Below, one piece after another: positions 16,727 to 23,890 of a stretch of DNA of 40,500 bases. A program made the translations under genes and the position numbers. Positions within the stretch are counted from its first letter, which is position 1; each line of letters opens with the position of its first letter. The DNA comes from an uncultured Eubacteriales bacterium (GTDB lineage Bacteria; Bacillota; Clostridia; Peptostreptococcales; Anaerovoracaceae): assembly GCA_902773665.1 (NCBI GenBank), contig CACYFF010000019.1, forward strand, positions 1 through 40,500. The letters run 5' to 3'. A model generated the notes under the pieces. It worked only from the letters and a program-made list of their open reading frames with translations, was not told where the DNA came from and ran no database searches.

Positions 16727-17542
16727 CTATTCCACTTCCAGTTCGAACCCGACGGCCACGTCCTCGATGGGCAGCTGCTGCGCGATGCGGAACTTGCAGT
16801 GCATGGAGATGCAATGGCAAGGACACAGTTTTTCGGGCTTTTCTCTCTCGAAATAGCGTATGGTCTCGTCCAGCTGCGTTCCGGGCTGCAGCAGGTGGAA
16901 TCCGCCGATGACCCCCAGCAGCCGCTCTTCGCCCAGTACGGTCTTCGCATATTCGCAGATGTTGACGATGCCGCTGTGGGAGCATCCGGTGATGATGAAG
17001 ACGCCGTTCTTCGCCTGGTAGGCGAGGGCGGTGTCGTCCAGCAGGTAGTCTTCCTCCTCCGTACCGTCTTCGACGACGAACCCCACGGGTTTCTGGTTTT
17101 CAAAGTTGTTCGTCCGGGGGATCTGGCCGAGATACCACAGGTTTTCCGCCAGCTCCACCGGCTCCTTCGCTTCCAGGATGTCGAAGCGGCTGCGGATCTC
17201 TTCTTCCGGCCAGGGGAAGCCGGATTCTACGCCGTCTACGACCTTCCGCTTCAGCGCTTTCGGGTGCGCAACGAGCTTTGTATGGGTCACGTCGAGGCCT
17301 GCCTCCAGCAGGGGCAGCAGTCCGTGGGTGTGGTCGTCGTGCCCGTGGGAGATCGCGATATAGTCCAGGCCGTTTAAGTCGATGCCCAGCATCGCCGCGT
17401 TCTTCAGTGCGATGCCATGATAGCCCGAGTCCAGGATCAGACGCTTGCCGCTGCATTCGATATAGCAGCAGAAGCCCGGTTCTCCCATCAGGTAAGGTTC
17501 TCTCGTATGGGTGTTGTTTTCGGAAAGGATCGTCAGTTTCAT
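16727..17542 (-). CDS. Metallo-beta-lactamase-fold hydrolase
   Basis: A 271-residue protein. H66-G-H-D-D-H-T-H73 is the metal-binding motif, followed by ITGCSHSGIVNICEYAK and GVIGGFHLL, which are typical of the subgroup annotated as 7,8-dihydropterin-6-methyl-4-(beta-D-ribofuranosyl)aminobenzene-5'-phosphate synthase-like. The substrate cannot be told from the sequence; the name of that subgroup derives from an archaeal enzyme and is often uninformative in bacteria. GGAGG precedes the ATG, with a minus-strand TATAAT at 17566-17571. It is divergent from maf. Confidence 0.88.
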   Translation of the reverse strand: MKLTILSENNTHTREPYLMGEPGFCCYIECSGKRLILDSGYHGIALKNAAMLGIDLNGLDYIAISHGHDDHTHGLLPLLEAGLDVTHTKLVAHPKALKRKVVDGVESGFPWPEEEIRSRFDILEAKEPVELAENLWYLGQIPRTNNFENQKPVGFVVEDGTEEEDYLLDDTALAYQAKNGVFIITGCSHSGIVNICEYAKTVLGEERLLGVIGGFHLLQPGTQLDETIRYFEREKPEKLCPCHCISMHCKFRIAQQLPIEDVAVGFELEVE

Positions 17543-17584
17543 GGGGTGCCTCCTGTATCTTTTTTATTATAGCAGACGCCGGTT

Positions 17585-17613
17585 TTGACAGAAAGGCCTC
17601 CGTCGCTTATAAT
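17585..17613 (+). promoter_or_regulatory. Consensus sigma-A promoter of maf
   Basis: TTGACA (17585-17590), exactly 17 nt, TATAAT (17608-17613). Both hexamers are perfect. The predicted transcript would start near 17620, leaving only about a dozen leader bases before the maf ATG. Confidence 0.85.
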
Positions 17614-17631
17614 CCCGGGGTGAGGTGTTTT

Positions 17632-18225
17632 ATGGATCTGAAGAATACGACTGTCGTCCTGGCTTCCGGCTCTCCCCGGCGCATCGACATGCTGCGCGCG
17701 GACGGGATCGAGCCGCACATCGTAAAGCCGGACTGCGAAGAAAATATCCATATCGGGCTGTCTCCTGCCCAGGAAGTGATGGCGCTGGCGCTGCGCAAGA
17801 ACCTGCGTGCCGTCGAGATGCTGAAAGAGCAGGGGGATCTGCCTGCTGAAGGCGTCGTGCTGTCCGCCGATACCATGGTGGTGCTGGACGGCGTCCCCAT
17901 GGGAAAGCCGCGGGACGAAGAAGACGCGTTCCGCATCTTAAGCCTGCTGCGGGGCAAGACGCATACAGTGCAGAGCGGCGCCTGCATCCGGGATCTGGCA
18001 AGCGGACGGCTGCTGCTGTTCTCCGAGGGAACGGACGTGACCTTTATGCAGTATACGGACGAAGACATCCGGGCGTATGTCGCAACCGGCGAGCCGATGG
18101 ACAAGGCGGGGGCCTATGCGATCCAGGGGGGCTTCGCGCCCTACGTGACCCATACGAACGGTCCTCTGGACAACGTGATCGGATTTCCTTACGCGTCGAT
18201 CAAGCGTATTCTGGAAGCGTGGTAA
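17632..18225 (+). CDS. maf: Maf-family nucleoside triphosphate pyrophosphatase
   Basis: A 197-residue protein. VVLASGSPRR at residues 8-17, followed by LSADTMVVLDGVPMGKPRDEEDA and YAIQGGFAPYV, are the Maf/YhdE signature. The enzyme hydrolyses non-canonical or dTTP/UTP-type nucleotides and has been linked to cell division arrest in Bacillus. The ATG at 17632 follows GTGAGG and a perfect promoter. The reading frame stays open further upstream, but that part runs antisense through the hydrolase gene and ahead of the promoter, so I reject it. In Firmicutes maf is normally followed by radC and mreBCD-minCD. Only radC and a minD-like gene remain here. Confidence 0.93.
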   Translation: MDLKNTTVVLASGSPRRIDMLRADGIEPHIVKPDCEENIHIGLSPAQEVMALALRKNLRAVEMLKEQGDLPAEGVVLSADTMVVLDGVPMGKPRDEEDAFRILSLLRGKTHTVQSGACIRDLASGRLLLFSEGTDVTFMQYTDEDIRAYVATGEPMDKAGAYAIQGGFAPYVTHTNGPLDNVIGFPYASIKRILEAW

Positions 18226-18282
18226 AATATCTATATTTTTACAGGTAAATTATAGTAATTTTGCTGCGTTTATGATAAACTA

Positions 18283-18311
18283 TTCTCCGCTCGGACGCGG
18301 AGAATTTTTTT
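18283..18311 (+). terminator. Terminator-like hairpin abutting the radC start
   Basis: TTCTCCGC (18283-18290), loop TCGGAC, GCGGAGAA (18297-18304), then seven T residues running directly into the radC ATG at 18312. The best radC ribosome binding site (GGAG, 18299-18302) lies within the 3' arm of the stem. It may end the maf transcript, regulate radC, or both. Confidence 0.75.
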
Positions 18312-19031
18312 ATGGAACAAAACAGAATCAGGAGAATGGATGCGCCGCTGGCGGTCCGGGAACTGCCTGCAGCAGAGCGGCCGCGGGAGAAGATCCTGTC
18401 CCAGGGCGTACAGACCCTCTCGAACACGGAGCTGCTGGCGGTGCTCATCGCCTCCGGTTCCGCGGAAAACAGCGCCATCGGTCTGGCGGGCAAAGTGCTG
18501 GCGATGGGAGAAGGCAGTCTCGCTTCTCTGTCGGGGTTCCTTCCGGAGGAATTCATGCACATCCCGGGGATCGGTCCCGCAAAGGCCTGTCTGCTCTCGG
18601 CTGCCGTGGAGCTGGGCCGGCGGATCGCTACTGCGCCGGCTGCGGACAGAACTGTCATCAGCGGACCGGCGGATTCGGCGAAGCTCTTCATGGGCGAGAT
18701 GCGGTATTTGAAGCAGGAAGTCATCCAGGTGGCATTGCTGAACGTAAAGCAGGAATTGCTGATGAAGGAACGCGTCGCTGCGGGCGGCCTGTTCAGCGCA
18801 TCTGCCCATTCCCGGGAGATCTTCTCCAGCGCGGTGCGCAAAGGGGCTTTCGGGGTCATCCTCGCCCACAACCATCCCAGCGGAGACCCGCAGCCCTCCG
18901 ACGAAGACATCGCGATGACAAAGCAGGTCGAAGACGCCGGAAAAGTGCTGGGAATACAGCTTCTGGACCACATTATCATAGGGGACGGCCGCTATTTCAG
19001 CTTTTTGGACGCGGGGTATCTGCAAAAATAA
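18312..19031 (+). CDS. radC: RadC-family protein (JAMM/MPN domain)
   Basis: A 239-residue protein. A helix-hairpin-helix-type N-terminus (LSNTELLAVLIASG, then FMHIPGIGPAKAC) is followed by the metalloprotease-like JAMM motif H186-N-H188-P-S-G ending at D199. Despite the name, its role in DNA repair is unproven. The ATG at 18312 directly follows a terminator-like hairpin that buries the GGAG sequence. An in-frame ATG at 18336 is only one base from an AGGAG, too near for normal initiation. Translation efficiency may thus depend on the hairpin. It sits between maf and a minD-like gene. Confidence 0.92.
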   Translation: MEQNRIRRMDAPLAVRELPAAERPREKILSQGVQTLSNTELLAVLIASGSAENSAIGLAGKVLAMGEGSLASLSGFLPEEFMHIPGIGPAKACLLSAAVELGRRIATAPAADRTVISGPADSAKLFMGEMRYLKQEVIQVALLNVKQELLMKERVAAGGLFSASAHSREIFSSAVRKGAFGVILAHNHPSGDPQPSDEDIAMTKQVEDAGKVLGIQLLDHIIIGDGRYFSFLDAGYLQK

Positions 19032-19069
19032 TTCCCCGGATTTTTCCCGATTATTATTCCAAACCCCCC

Positions 19070-19098
19070 TTGCCGATGGTAAAATTATCTTGTACAAT
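19070..19098 (+). promoter_or_regulatory. Putative promoter of the minD-like gene
   Basis: TTGCCG (19070-19075), 17-nt spacer, TACAAT (19093-19098), in the 90-bp gap after radC. The -35 is weak, the -10 good. Confidence 0.5.
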
Positions 19099-19121
19099 GA
19101 CTTGCATTTGGAAGGACATGT

Positions 19122-19838
19122 ATGGGAACCGTCGCTTTGATCACCTCCGGTAAGGGAGGCGCAGGAAAAACCACCATAACCGTAAACTTAGGAGCAACCC
19201 TGGCGCAGAAAGGCGCGAGGGTCGTTCTTGTGGATTTTAACATGGGACTGCGCAACCTGGATATCTATCTGGGCATGGAGGATACCTGCCTGTTCGACCT
19301 GGGCGACGTGTTGACAGGCGTATGCAAAGTGGAAAAGGCGCTGGTCCACGACGACCGGTTCGGCCGGCTCTACATGCTGCCCTGTCCGCAGTTCAAGGAG
19401 ATCAACGGCGTCACGCCCCAGCATGTGGCGGGGCTGTTCGCCGTCCTGAAGAAAAATTTCGACTATATCCTCGTCGATATGCCCCTCGGCATCGGAAGCC
19501 CTCTGGAAAACGTGGCGCAGGCGGCGGATCTGGGCATCGTGGTCGTTACGCCGGACTACGTGTCGCTGCGCAACGCGGATACGGTGGACCGCAAGCTGGA
19601 GAGCTGCGGGCTGCAGAAGCGCTGCTTCCTCATCAACCAGGTGGATCTCGAACTGCTGCGCACCGGAAACGTCCCCGGCATCGAGCAGATCGCCCGGGGC
19701 ATGAGCATACCGATGGCCGGCATCGTTCCCTACGACGAGAATATCCACGCCGGCAACAACATGGGCAATCCCGTGGTGCTGGCTTCGGATTCCTACATCG
19801 CGAAGAACTTCAGCAGCATCGCGCTCCGCGTCTTCTAG
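19122..19838 (+). CDS. MinD-like ParA/MinD-family ATPase, atypical
   Basis: A 238-residue protein with the deviant Walker A SGKGGAGKTT (residues 9-18, signature lysine K11) and a segment DFNMGLRNLD aligning without gaps to E. coli MinD DFDIGLRNLD. N40 therefore replaces the catalytic D40. The MinD motif SVRDSDR is replaced by SLRNADTVDR, another Asp to Asn change. The protein ends about where MinD enters its C-terminal linker, so the amphipathic membrane-targeting helix is missing; usual MinD length is about 265-270. No minC or minE is adjacent. It may bind ATP without hydrolysing it and stay in the cytosol. GGAAGGA precedes the ATG. A repurposed MinD homolog is my reading. Confidence 0.82.
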   Translation: MGTVALITSGKGGAGKTTITVNLGATLAQKGARVVLVDFNMGLRNLDIYLGMEDTCLFDLGDVLTGVCKVEKALVHDDRFGRLYMLPCPQFKEINGVTPQHVAGLFAVLKKNFDYILVDMPLGIGSPLENVAQAADLGIVVVTPDYVSLRNADTVDRKLESCGLQKRCFLINQVDLELLRTGNVPGIEQIARGMSIPMAGIVPYDENIHAGNNMGNPVVLASDSYIAKNFSSIALRVF

Positions 19839-19848
19839 AAAAATAGAC

Positions 19849-19879
19849 AACGGGGACGGTTCTTTGAACCGTCCCCGTT
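19849..19879. terminator. Strong bidirectional hairpin with GGGGACGG arms
   Basis: A 14-bp perfect stem, AACGGGGACGGTTC (19849-19862) with GAACCGTCCCCGTT (19866-19879), loop TTT, between convergent minD-like and selD genes. Short T-rich stretches follow on both strands. The GGGGACGG arm sequence resembles a repeat I recall from many anaerobe genomes, so it could be a REP-like element used as terminator. Confidence 0.75.
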
Positions 19880-19894
19880 TCATTTTTTGCAATT

Positions 19895-20935
19895 CTACTT
19901 TAAGAAGATCCGTTTGCCGCCTGCGTAGGGGCGCACCGTGCCGATCCTCTGCGGGCTCAGCACCTTGCCCTGCAGCATCGCGAGGCATTTCTCCGCGTCC
20001 TGCGGCGCCACCGCAGCCAACAGGCCGCCTGAGGTCTGGGGATCGAACAGCGCGTCGCACAGGGCGGCGTTTACGCCGTTTTCCTCCACCTGGGCGCTGC
20101 AGTAATCCCGGTTGCGGTACATGCCTTCCGGCAGCAGGCCCATGGATGCAAACTCCAGAGAAGAGGGCAGAACGTCCAGTTCTGCGGTCTCCACCAGCGC
20201 TTCCACATCCGTATCCTTCACCATCTCGTACAGGTGGCCCATCAGACCGAACCCCGTCACATCGGTGCAGGCGTGGACTTCGCATTGCACGAACACGTCC
20301 CGCGCGTTTTTATTGAGCTCCGTCATGATGCGGATCATGGTCTTTTTGTCGTCTTCTGAGAGCATACCGGCTTTTGCGGCTGTCGTCAGGATGCCGGTAC
20401 CGATCGGCTTCGTCAGGATGAGCACGTCTCCGGGTCTCGCGCCGCAGTTGCGGTAGAACTTTTCCGGATGGACGTAGCCCGTTACGGAAAGACCGTATTT
20501 CGGCTCCTCGTCGAGGATCGTGTGACCCCCGGCAAGGATCGCGCCGGCTTCGTTCACTTTATCGTAGCCGCCCCGCAGGATCTCCCGGGTCACTTCCTTG
20601 GGAAAGCCCCTGGGGATGCCCATGATGTTCATGCAGGTCTTCGGTGTTCCTCCCATGGCGTAGACGTCGGACAGGGCGTTGGCTGCCGCCACCTGGCCGA
20701 AGGTGTAGGGGTCATCCACGACGGGCGGGAAGAAATCCACCGTCTGCACGAGGGCCAGCTCGTCGTTTACTCTGTAGACGCACGCGTCGTCGCTCTTATC
20801 GAATCCCACGAGAAGGTCGGGATCGCTCTTCATGGAAATGCCGTCCAAAACTTCAGCGAGAACTCCCGCTCCGAGTTTTGCCCCTCATCCTGCGCAGCCT
20901 GCAAGGGTCGTGAGTTTTATCTCCTTTGCAGTCAT
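19895..20935 (-). CDS. selD: Selenide, water dikinase SelD, a selenoprotein (in-frame UGA = Sec17)
   Basis: SelD makes selenophosphate from selenide and ATP for selenocysteine and selenouridine synthesis. The stop-free frame begins only at a methionine (20848) inside the glycine-rich N-terminal region. Reading upstream through one UGA (20885-20887) restores LAGCAGUGAKLGAGVLAEVL, matching the E. coli HGAGCGCKISPKVL segment with Sec at the catalytic Cys17 position; the numbering agrees exactly. The full protein is 346 residues, normal for the family. The upstream ATG (20933-20935) has a full AGGAGGT eight nt before it, whereas the internal ATG does not. A hairpin with SECIS features follows the UGA. 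Later motifs (TVDFFPPVVDDPYTFGQ, LSDVYAMGG, DPQTSGG) are intact. It is divergent from the rny, cysteine desulfurase and thiI genes; desulfurases of this kind can supply selenium to SelD. Confidence 0.93.
20846..20887 (-). promoter_or_regulatory. UGA-Sec codon and SECIS-like hairpin in selD
   Basis: Downstream of UGA (20885-20887) the mRNA can fold as lower stem CAAAACU with AGUUUUG, a small internal loop, and upper stem AGCGGG with CUCGCU capped by the loop AGUU. The apical loop starts 21 nt after the UGA and carries a G, within the usual range for bacterial SECIS elements read by SelB. This is a hand fold. Confidence 0.75.
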
Positions 20936-20986
20936 TGGCGGTCACCTCCTTTCGTGCCTTGAATTCTATCGGTTTCGAACAAATAA

Positions 20987-21016
20987 AGTATATATCTTTT
21001 TTCTCTTTTTGTGCAA
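20987..21016 (-). promoter_or_regulatory. Putative selD promoter
   Basis: Minus-strand TTGCAC (21011-21016), 18-nt spacer, TATACT (20987-20992), about 50 bases before the selD start. Confidence 0.55.
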
Positions 21017-21027
21017 GTGCAACCGAT

Positions 21028-21067
21028 TTTATGCACGGAAGCATAAACTATCCCTTTACATTTATGC
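21028..21067. repeat. Three heptamers TTTATGC / GCATAAA / TTTATGC
   Basis: TTTATGC (21028-21034), its inverse GCATAAA (21041-21047) and a second TTTATGC (21061-21067) lie between the selD -35 and the rny promoters. Either outer copy can pair with the middle one. They could be operator half-sites for the divergent genes, or mutually exclusive hairpins if transcribed. Confidence 0.5.
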
Positions 21068-21140
21068 GCATATTATAGTAAAATATATTGGTATTTTTGT
21101 AATGCTGATTTTTGCCTGCGCATTGCGCAGTTTGTATAAA
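21055..21140 (+). promoter_or_regulatory. Putative rny promoters
   Basis: Distal: TTTACA (21055-21060), 18 nt, TAAAAT (21079-21084). Proximal: TTGCCT (21112-21117), 17 nt, TATAAA (21135-21140). The proximal spacer contains the inverted repeat CTGCGC-ATT-GCGCAG (21116-21130), a possible operator. Confidence 0.5.
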
Positions 21141-21184
21141 ACCAGACATATACAAACATCAGAATAACGCAGAGGAGGGACAGC

Positions 21185-22720
21185 ATGCTTGTAACAGCTC
21201 TCATTGCCATCGCCTTTCTCGCGATCGGAATACTTGTAGGTTATATCATCCGCAAGAATAAGGCAGAAAAGACCATCGGCAGTGCCGAGACCATGGCCAA
21301 GAACCTTATCCTGGATGCGGAAAACCGCTCCGAAGCCATCCGCAAAGAGACCCTGGCAGACGCCAGAGCGGAGGCTCATTCTATAAAGCAAGATGCGGAA
21401 AGAGATATTCGCGAACGCAGAGAAGAGGTAAAGAAGACAGAAAGAAGACTCGTCCAGAAGGAAGAATCCCTGGACAGAAAGATCGAAAACATCGAACAGA
21501 AGGAAGAAGGCATCTCCAAGAAGCAGAGAGCCCTGGCCGAGAAGGAAAAGGAACTGGACGGCTTTATCGAAAAGCAGATCGCCGAACTGGAGCGCATCTC
21601 CGGCTGTACGGCGGAAGAGGCGAAGGCCCAGCTGCTAGAAAGCATCGAGAAAGACGTGCGCAGAGACGCTTCCATCATGATCAAGGACATCGAAAGCAAG
21701 GCCAAGGAAGAAGCGGACCGCAAGGCGAAGGAGATCATCACCGGCGCCATCCAGCGCTGCGCTGCCGACCACGTGGCGGAGACCACCGTTTCCGTGGTGC
21801 CCCTGCCCAACGACGAGATGAAGGGCCGCATCATCGGCCGCGAGGGCCGCAACATCCGCGCCATCGAAACGGCGACCGGCGTGGACCTCATCATCGACGA
21901 TACGCCCGAGGCCGTCATCCTGTCCGGATTCGACCCCGTCAGAAGAGAGATCGCCAGAGTCGCTCTGGAGAAGCTCATCGTGGACGGCCGTATCCATCCC
22001 GCACGCATCGAGGAGATGGTCGAGAAGGCCGAAAAGGAAGTCAACAACATCATCAAGGAGGAGGGCGAATCCGCCACCTTCGAGATGGGTATCCATAACC
22101 TGCACCCCGAGCTCGTAAAGCTGCTGGGCAGGCTCAAATACCGCACCAGTTACGGCCAGAACGTGCTGAAGCACTCTCTGGAAGTCGCCCACCTGGCAGG
22201 TCTGATGGCCGGCGAACTGGGTATGGACGTAAAGCTGGCGCAGAGAGCCGGTCTGCTGCACGATATCGGAAAGGCTTTGGACCATGAGATCCAGGGCACT
22301 CACGTGGATATCGGCATCGACGTCTTAAGAAAATATAAGGAATCCGAGGCGGTCATCGACGCGATGGCAGCACACCACGGAGATTACGAACCCAAGAGTC
22401 CGGAAGCGGTGCTGGTAGCCGCGGCAGACGCGCTGTCCGCAGCCCGTCCCGGCGCCAGAAGAGAGACGCTGGACACCTACATCAAGCGCTTGCAGAAGCT
22501 CGAAGAGATCGCGAACACCACCCCTGGCGTGGAGAAATCCTTCGCCATCCAGGCGGGCCGCGAGATCCGCATCATCGCCCGTCCGGACGAAGTGTCCGAC
22601 GATGCGATGGCCCTGCTGGCCAGAGAGATCTCCAAGAAGATCGAGAGCGAACTGGAGTATCCGGGTCAGATCAAGGTAAACGTCATCCGCGAAACGAGAG
22701 CGATCGACTACGCGAAGTAA
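21185..22720 (+). CDS. rny: Ribonuclease Y
   Basis: A 511-residue membrane-anchored endoribonuclease that initiates mRNA decay in many Firmicutes. A single N-terminal transmembrane helix (about residues 2-22, [21 protein letters not shown]) is followed by a long charged coiled coil (about 30-200), a KH RNA-binding domain with [14 protein letters not shown], and an HD domain whose metal pair is H359-D360 in [12 protein letters not shown]. Length and domain order are standard. GAGGAGGG precedes the ATG. It is followed after 12 bases by the cysteine desulfurase gene and likely cotranscribed. Confidence 0.96.
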   Translation: MLVTALIAIAFLAIGILVGYIIRKNKAEKTIGSAETMAKNLILDAENRSEAIRKETLADARAEAHSIKQDAERDIRERREEVKKTERRLVQKEESLDRKIENIEQKEEGISKKQRALAEKEKELDGFIEKQIAELERISGCTAEEAKAQLLESIEKDVRRDASIMIKDIESKAKEEADRKAKEIITGAIQRCAADHVAETTVSVVPLPNDEMKGRIIGREGRNIRAIETATGVDLIIDDTPEAVILSGFDPVRREIARVALEKLIVDGRIHPARIEEMVEKAEKEVNNIIKEEGESATFEMGIHNLHPELVKLLGRLKYRTSYGQNVLKHSLEVAHLAGLMAGELGMDVKLAQRAGLLHDIGKALDHEIQGTHVDIGIDVLRKYKESEAVIDAMAAHHGDYEPKSPEAVLVAAADALSAARPGARRETLDTYIKRLQKLEEIANTTPGVEKSFAIQAGREIRIIARPDEVSDDAMALLAREISKKIESELEYPGQIKVNVIRETRAIDYAK

Positions 22721-22732
22721 CACAGGAGAGGC

Positions 22733-23890
22733 ATGTTCGTATATTTAGACAACAGCGCTACCACCCAGGTAAAGCCGCTTGTCGCGGAAATAATGGCAAA
22801 GACAATGACGGAGGATTTTGGAAATCCTTCGTCTTTGCATAGAATGGGTGTGAACGCAGAGAAAATTTTAAAGAAAGCGCGTGCCCAGGTGGCCGCAGCC
22901 CTCAATGCGTCCCCGGAGGAGATCTTCTTTACGTCCTGCGGCACGGAGAGCGACGCTACGGTGCTCCGCGGCGTCTGGGAAAGCCGCAAAAAGCAGGGCA
23001 GACGCATCATCACGACAGCGGTGGAGCATCCTGCCATCCTCCGCAACTGCGAGCAGCTGGCGAGAGAGGGTGCAGACGTAATTTATCTTCCGGTAAACCG
23101 CGACTGCACGTTCGATATGGACGCTTTCCGCAGCGCCCTTACACCGGACACCATCCTGGTATCCGTAATGCACGTCAACAACGAAGCCGGATCCATCATG
23201 CCCCTGGCCCAGATCCGCAGCGAGATCGACCGGGTGAACAAAAGCATCCTGTTCCACACGGACGCCGTGCAGTCCTTCGAGAAACTGGATACGGACGTCC
23301 ATAAACTCGGCGTCGACATGCTGAGTCTGTCGGGTCACAAGATCCACGCCTGCAAAGGCATCGGCGCCCTGTACGTAAAGAAAGGTCTGCATATCCAGCC
23401 CTATCTGCTGGGCGGCGGCCAGGAGAGCAATTTCCGTTCCGGCACCGAGAATCTGCCTGCCATCGCAGGCCTCGGCGAAGCTGTGCGGCTGGCGGAAGAA
23501 AACAAGCAGGCACGTATCGCCCATATCGCGGACGTGCGCTGCTATTTAAAGCAGCTGCTGCAAGATAATATTGAAGACATTACGGTGAACTCGCCGGAGG
23601 ACGGCGTCTGTTCCGTCCTGAACGTCAGCTTTTTGGGCTGCCGGGGCGAGGTGCTGCTGCACACGCTGGAGCAGGACGACATCTACGTATCTACCGGTTC
23701 CGCGTGCTCGTCTCACAAGAAGGGAAGCCACGTGCTGACGGCCATGGGCCTGTCCGACGCGCAGATCGAAGGCGCTATTCGCTTCTCGTTCTGCGAGGAC
23801 AATACCCGGGAGCAGATGGACTACGTCTGCGAAAAGCTGAAGACCGCCGTCGAAAGCCAGAGAAGACTCAGAAAGGCGTTTAAGAGATAA
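22733..23890 (+). CDS. Cysteine desulfurase (NifS/IscS family), ThiI partner
   Basis: A 385-residue PLP enzyme. VYLDNSATTQV is at the N-terminus, the PLP lysine is K203 in LSGHKIHACKG, and the catalytic cysteine is C325 in STGSACSSHK. It mobilises sulfur from cysteine as an enzyme persulfide. Its stop codon shares a base with the thiI start (TAATG), the same pairing as nifZ-thiI in Bacillus subtilis, so its main job is probably sulfur for tRNA 4-thiouridine. With selD divergent nearby, it might also deliver selenium; that is inference. Confidence 0.93.
   Translation: MFVYLDNSATTQVKPLVAEIMAKTMTEDFGNPSSLHRMGVNAEKILKKARAQVAAALNASPEEIFFTSCGTESDATVLRGVWESRKKQGRRIITTAVEHPAILRNCEQLAREGADVIYLPVNRDCTFDMDAFRSALTPDTILVSVMHVNNEAGSIMPLAQIRSEIDRVNKSILFHTDAVQSFEKLDTDVHKLGVDMLSLSGHKIHACKGIGALYVKKGLHIQPYLLGGGQESNFRSGTENLPAIAGLGEAVRLAEENKQARIAHIADVRCYLKQLLQDNIEDITVNSPEDGVCSVLNVSFLGCRGEVLLHTLEQDDIYVSTGSACSSHKKGSHVLTAMGLSDAQIEGAIRFSFCEDNTREQMDYVCEKLKTAVESQRRLRKAFKR

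Noticed and set aside
17278-17631. N-terminal extension of maf by 118 codons
   Set aside because: It runs antisense through the hydrolase gene and upstream of the maf promoter; Maf proteins start near the GSPRR motif.
20848-20850. SelD starting at the internal methionine (residue 30)
   Set aside because: It would remove the catalytic Sec/Cys and the glycine-rich loop, and there is no ribosome binding site in front; the upstream ATG with UGA readthrough is far better supported.
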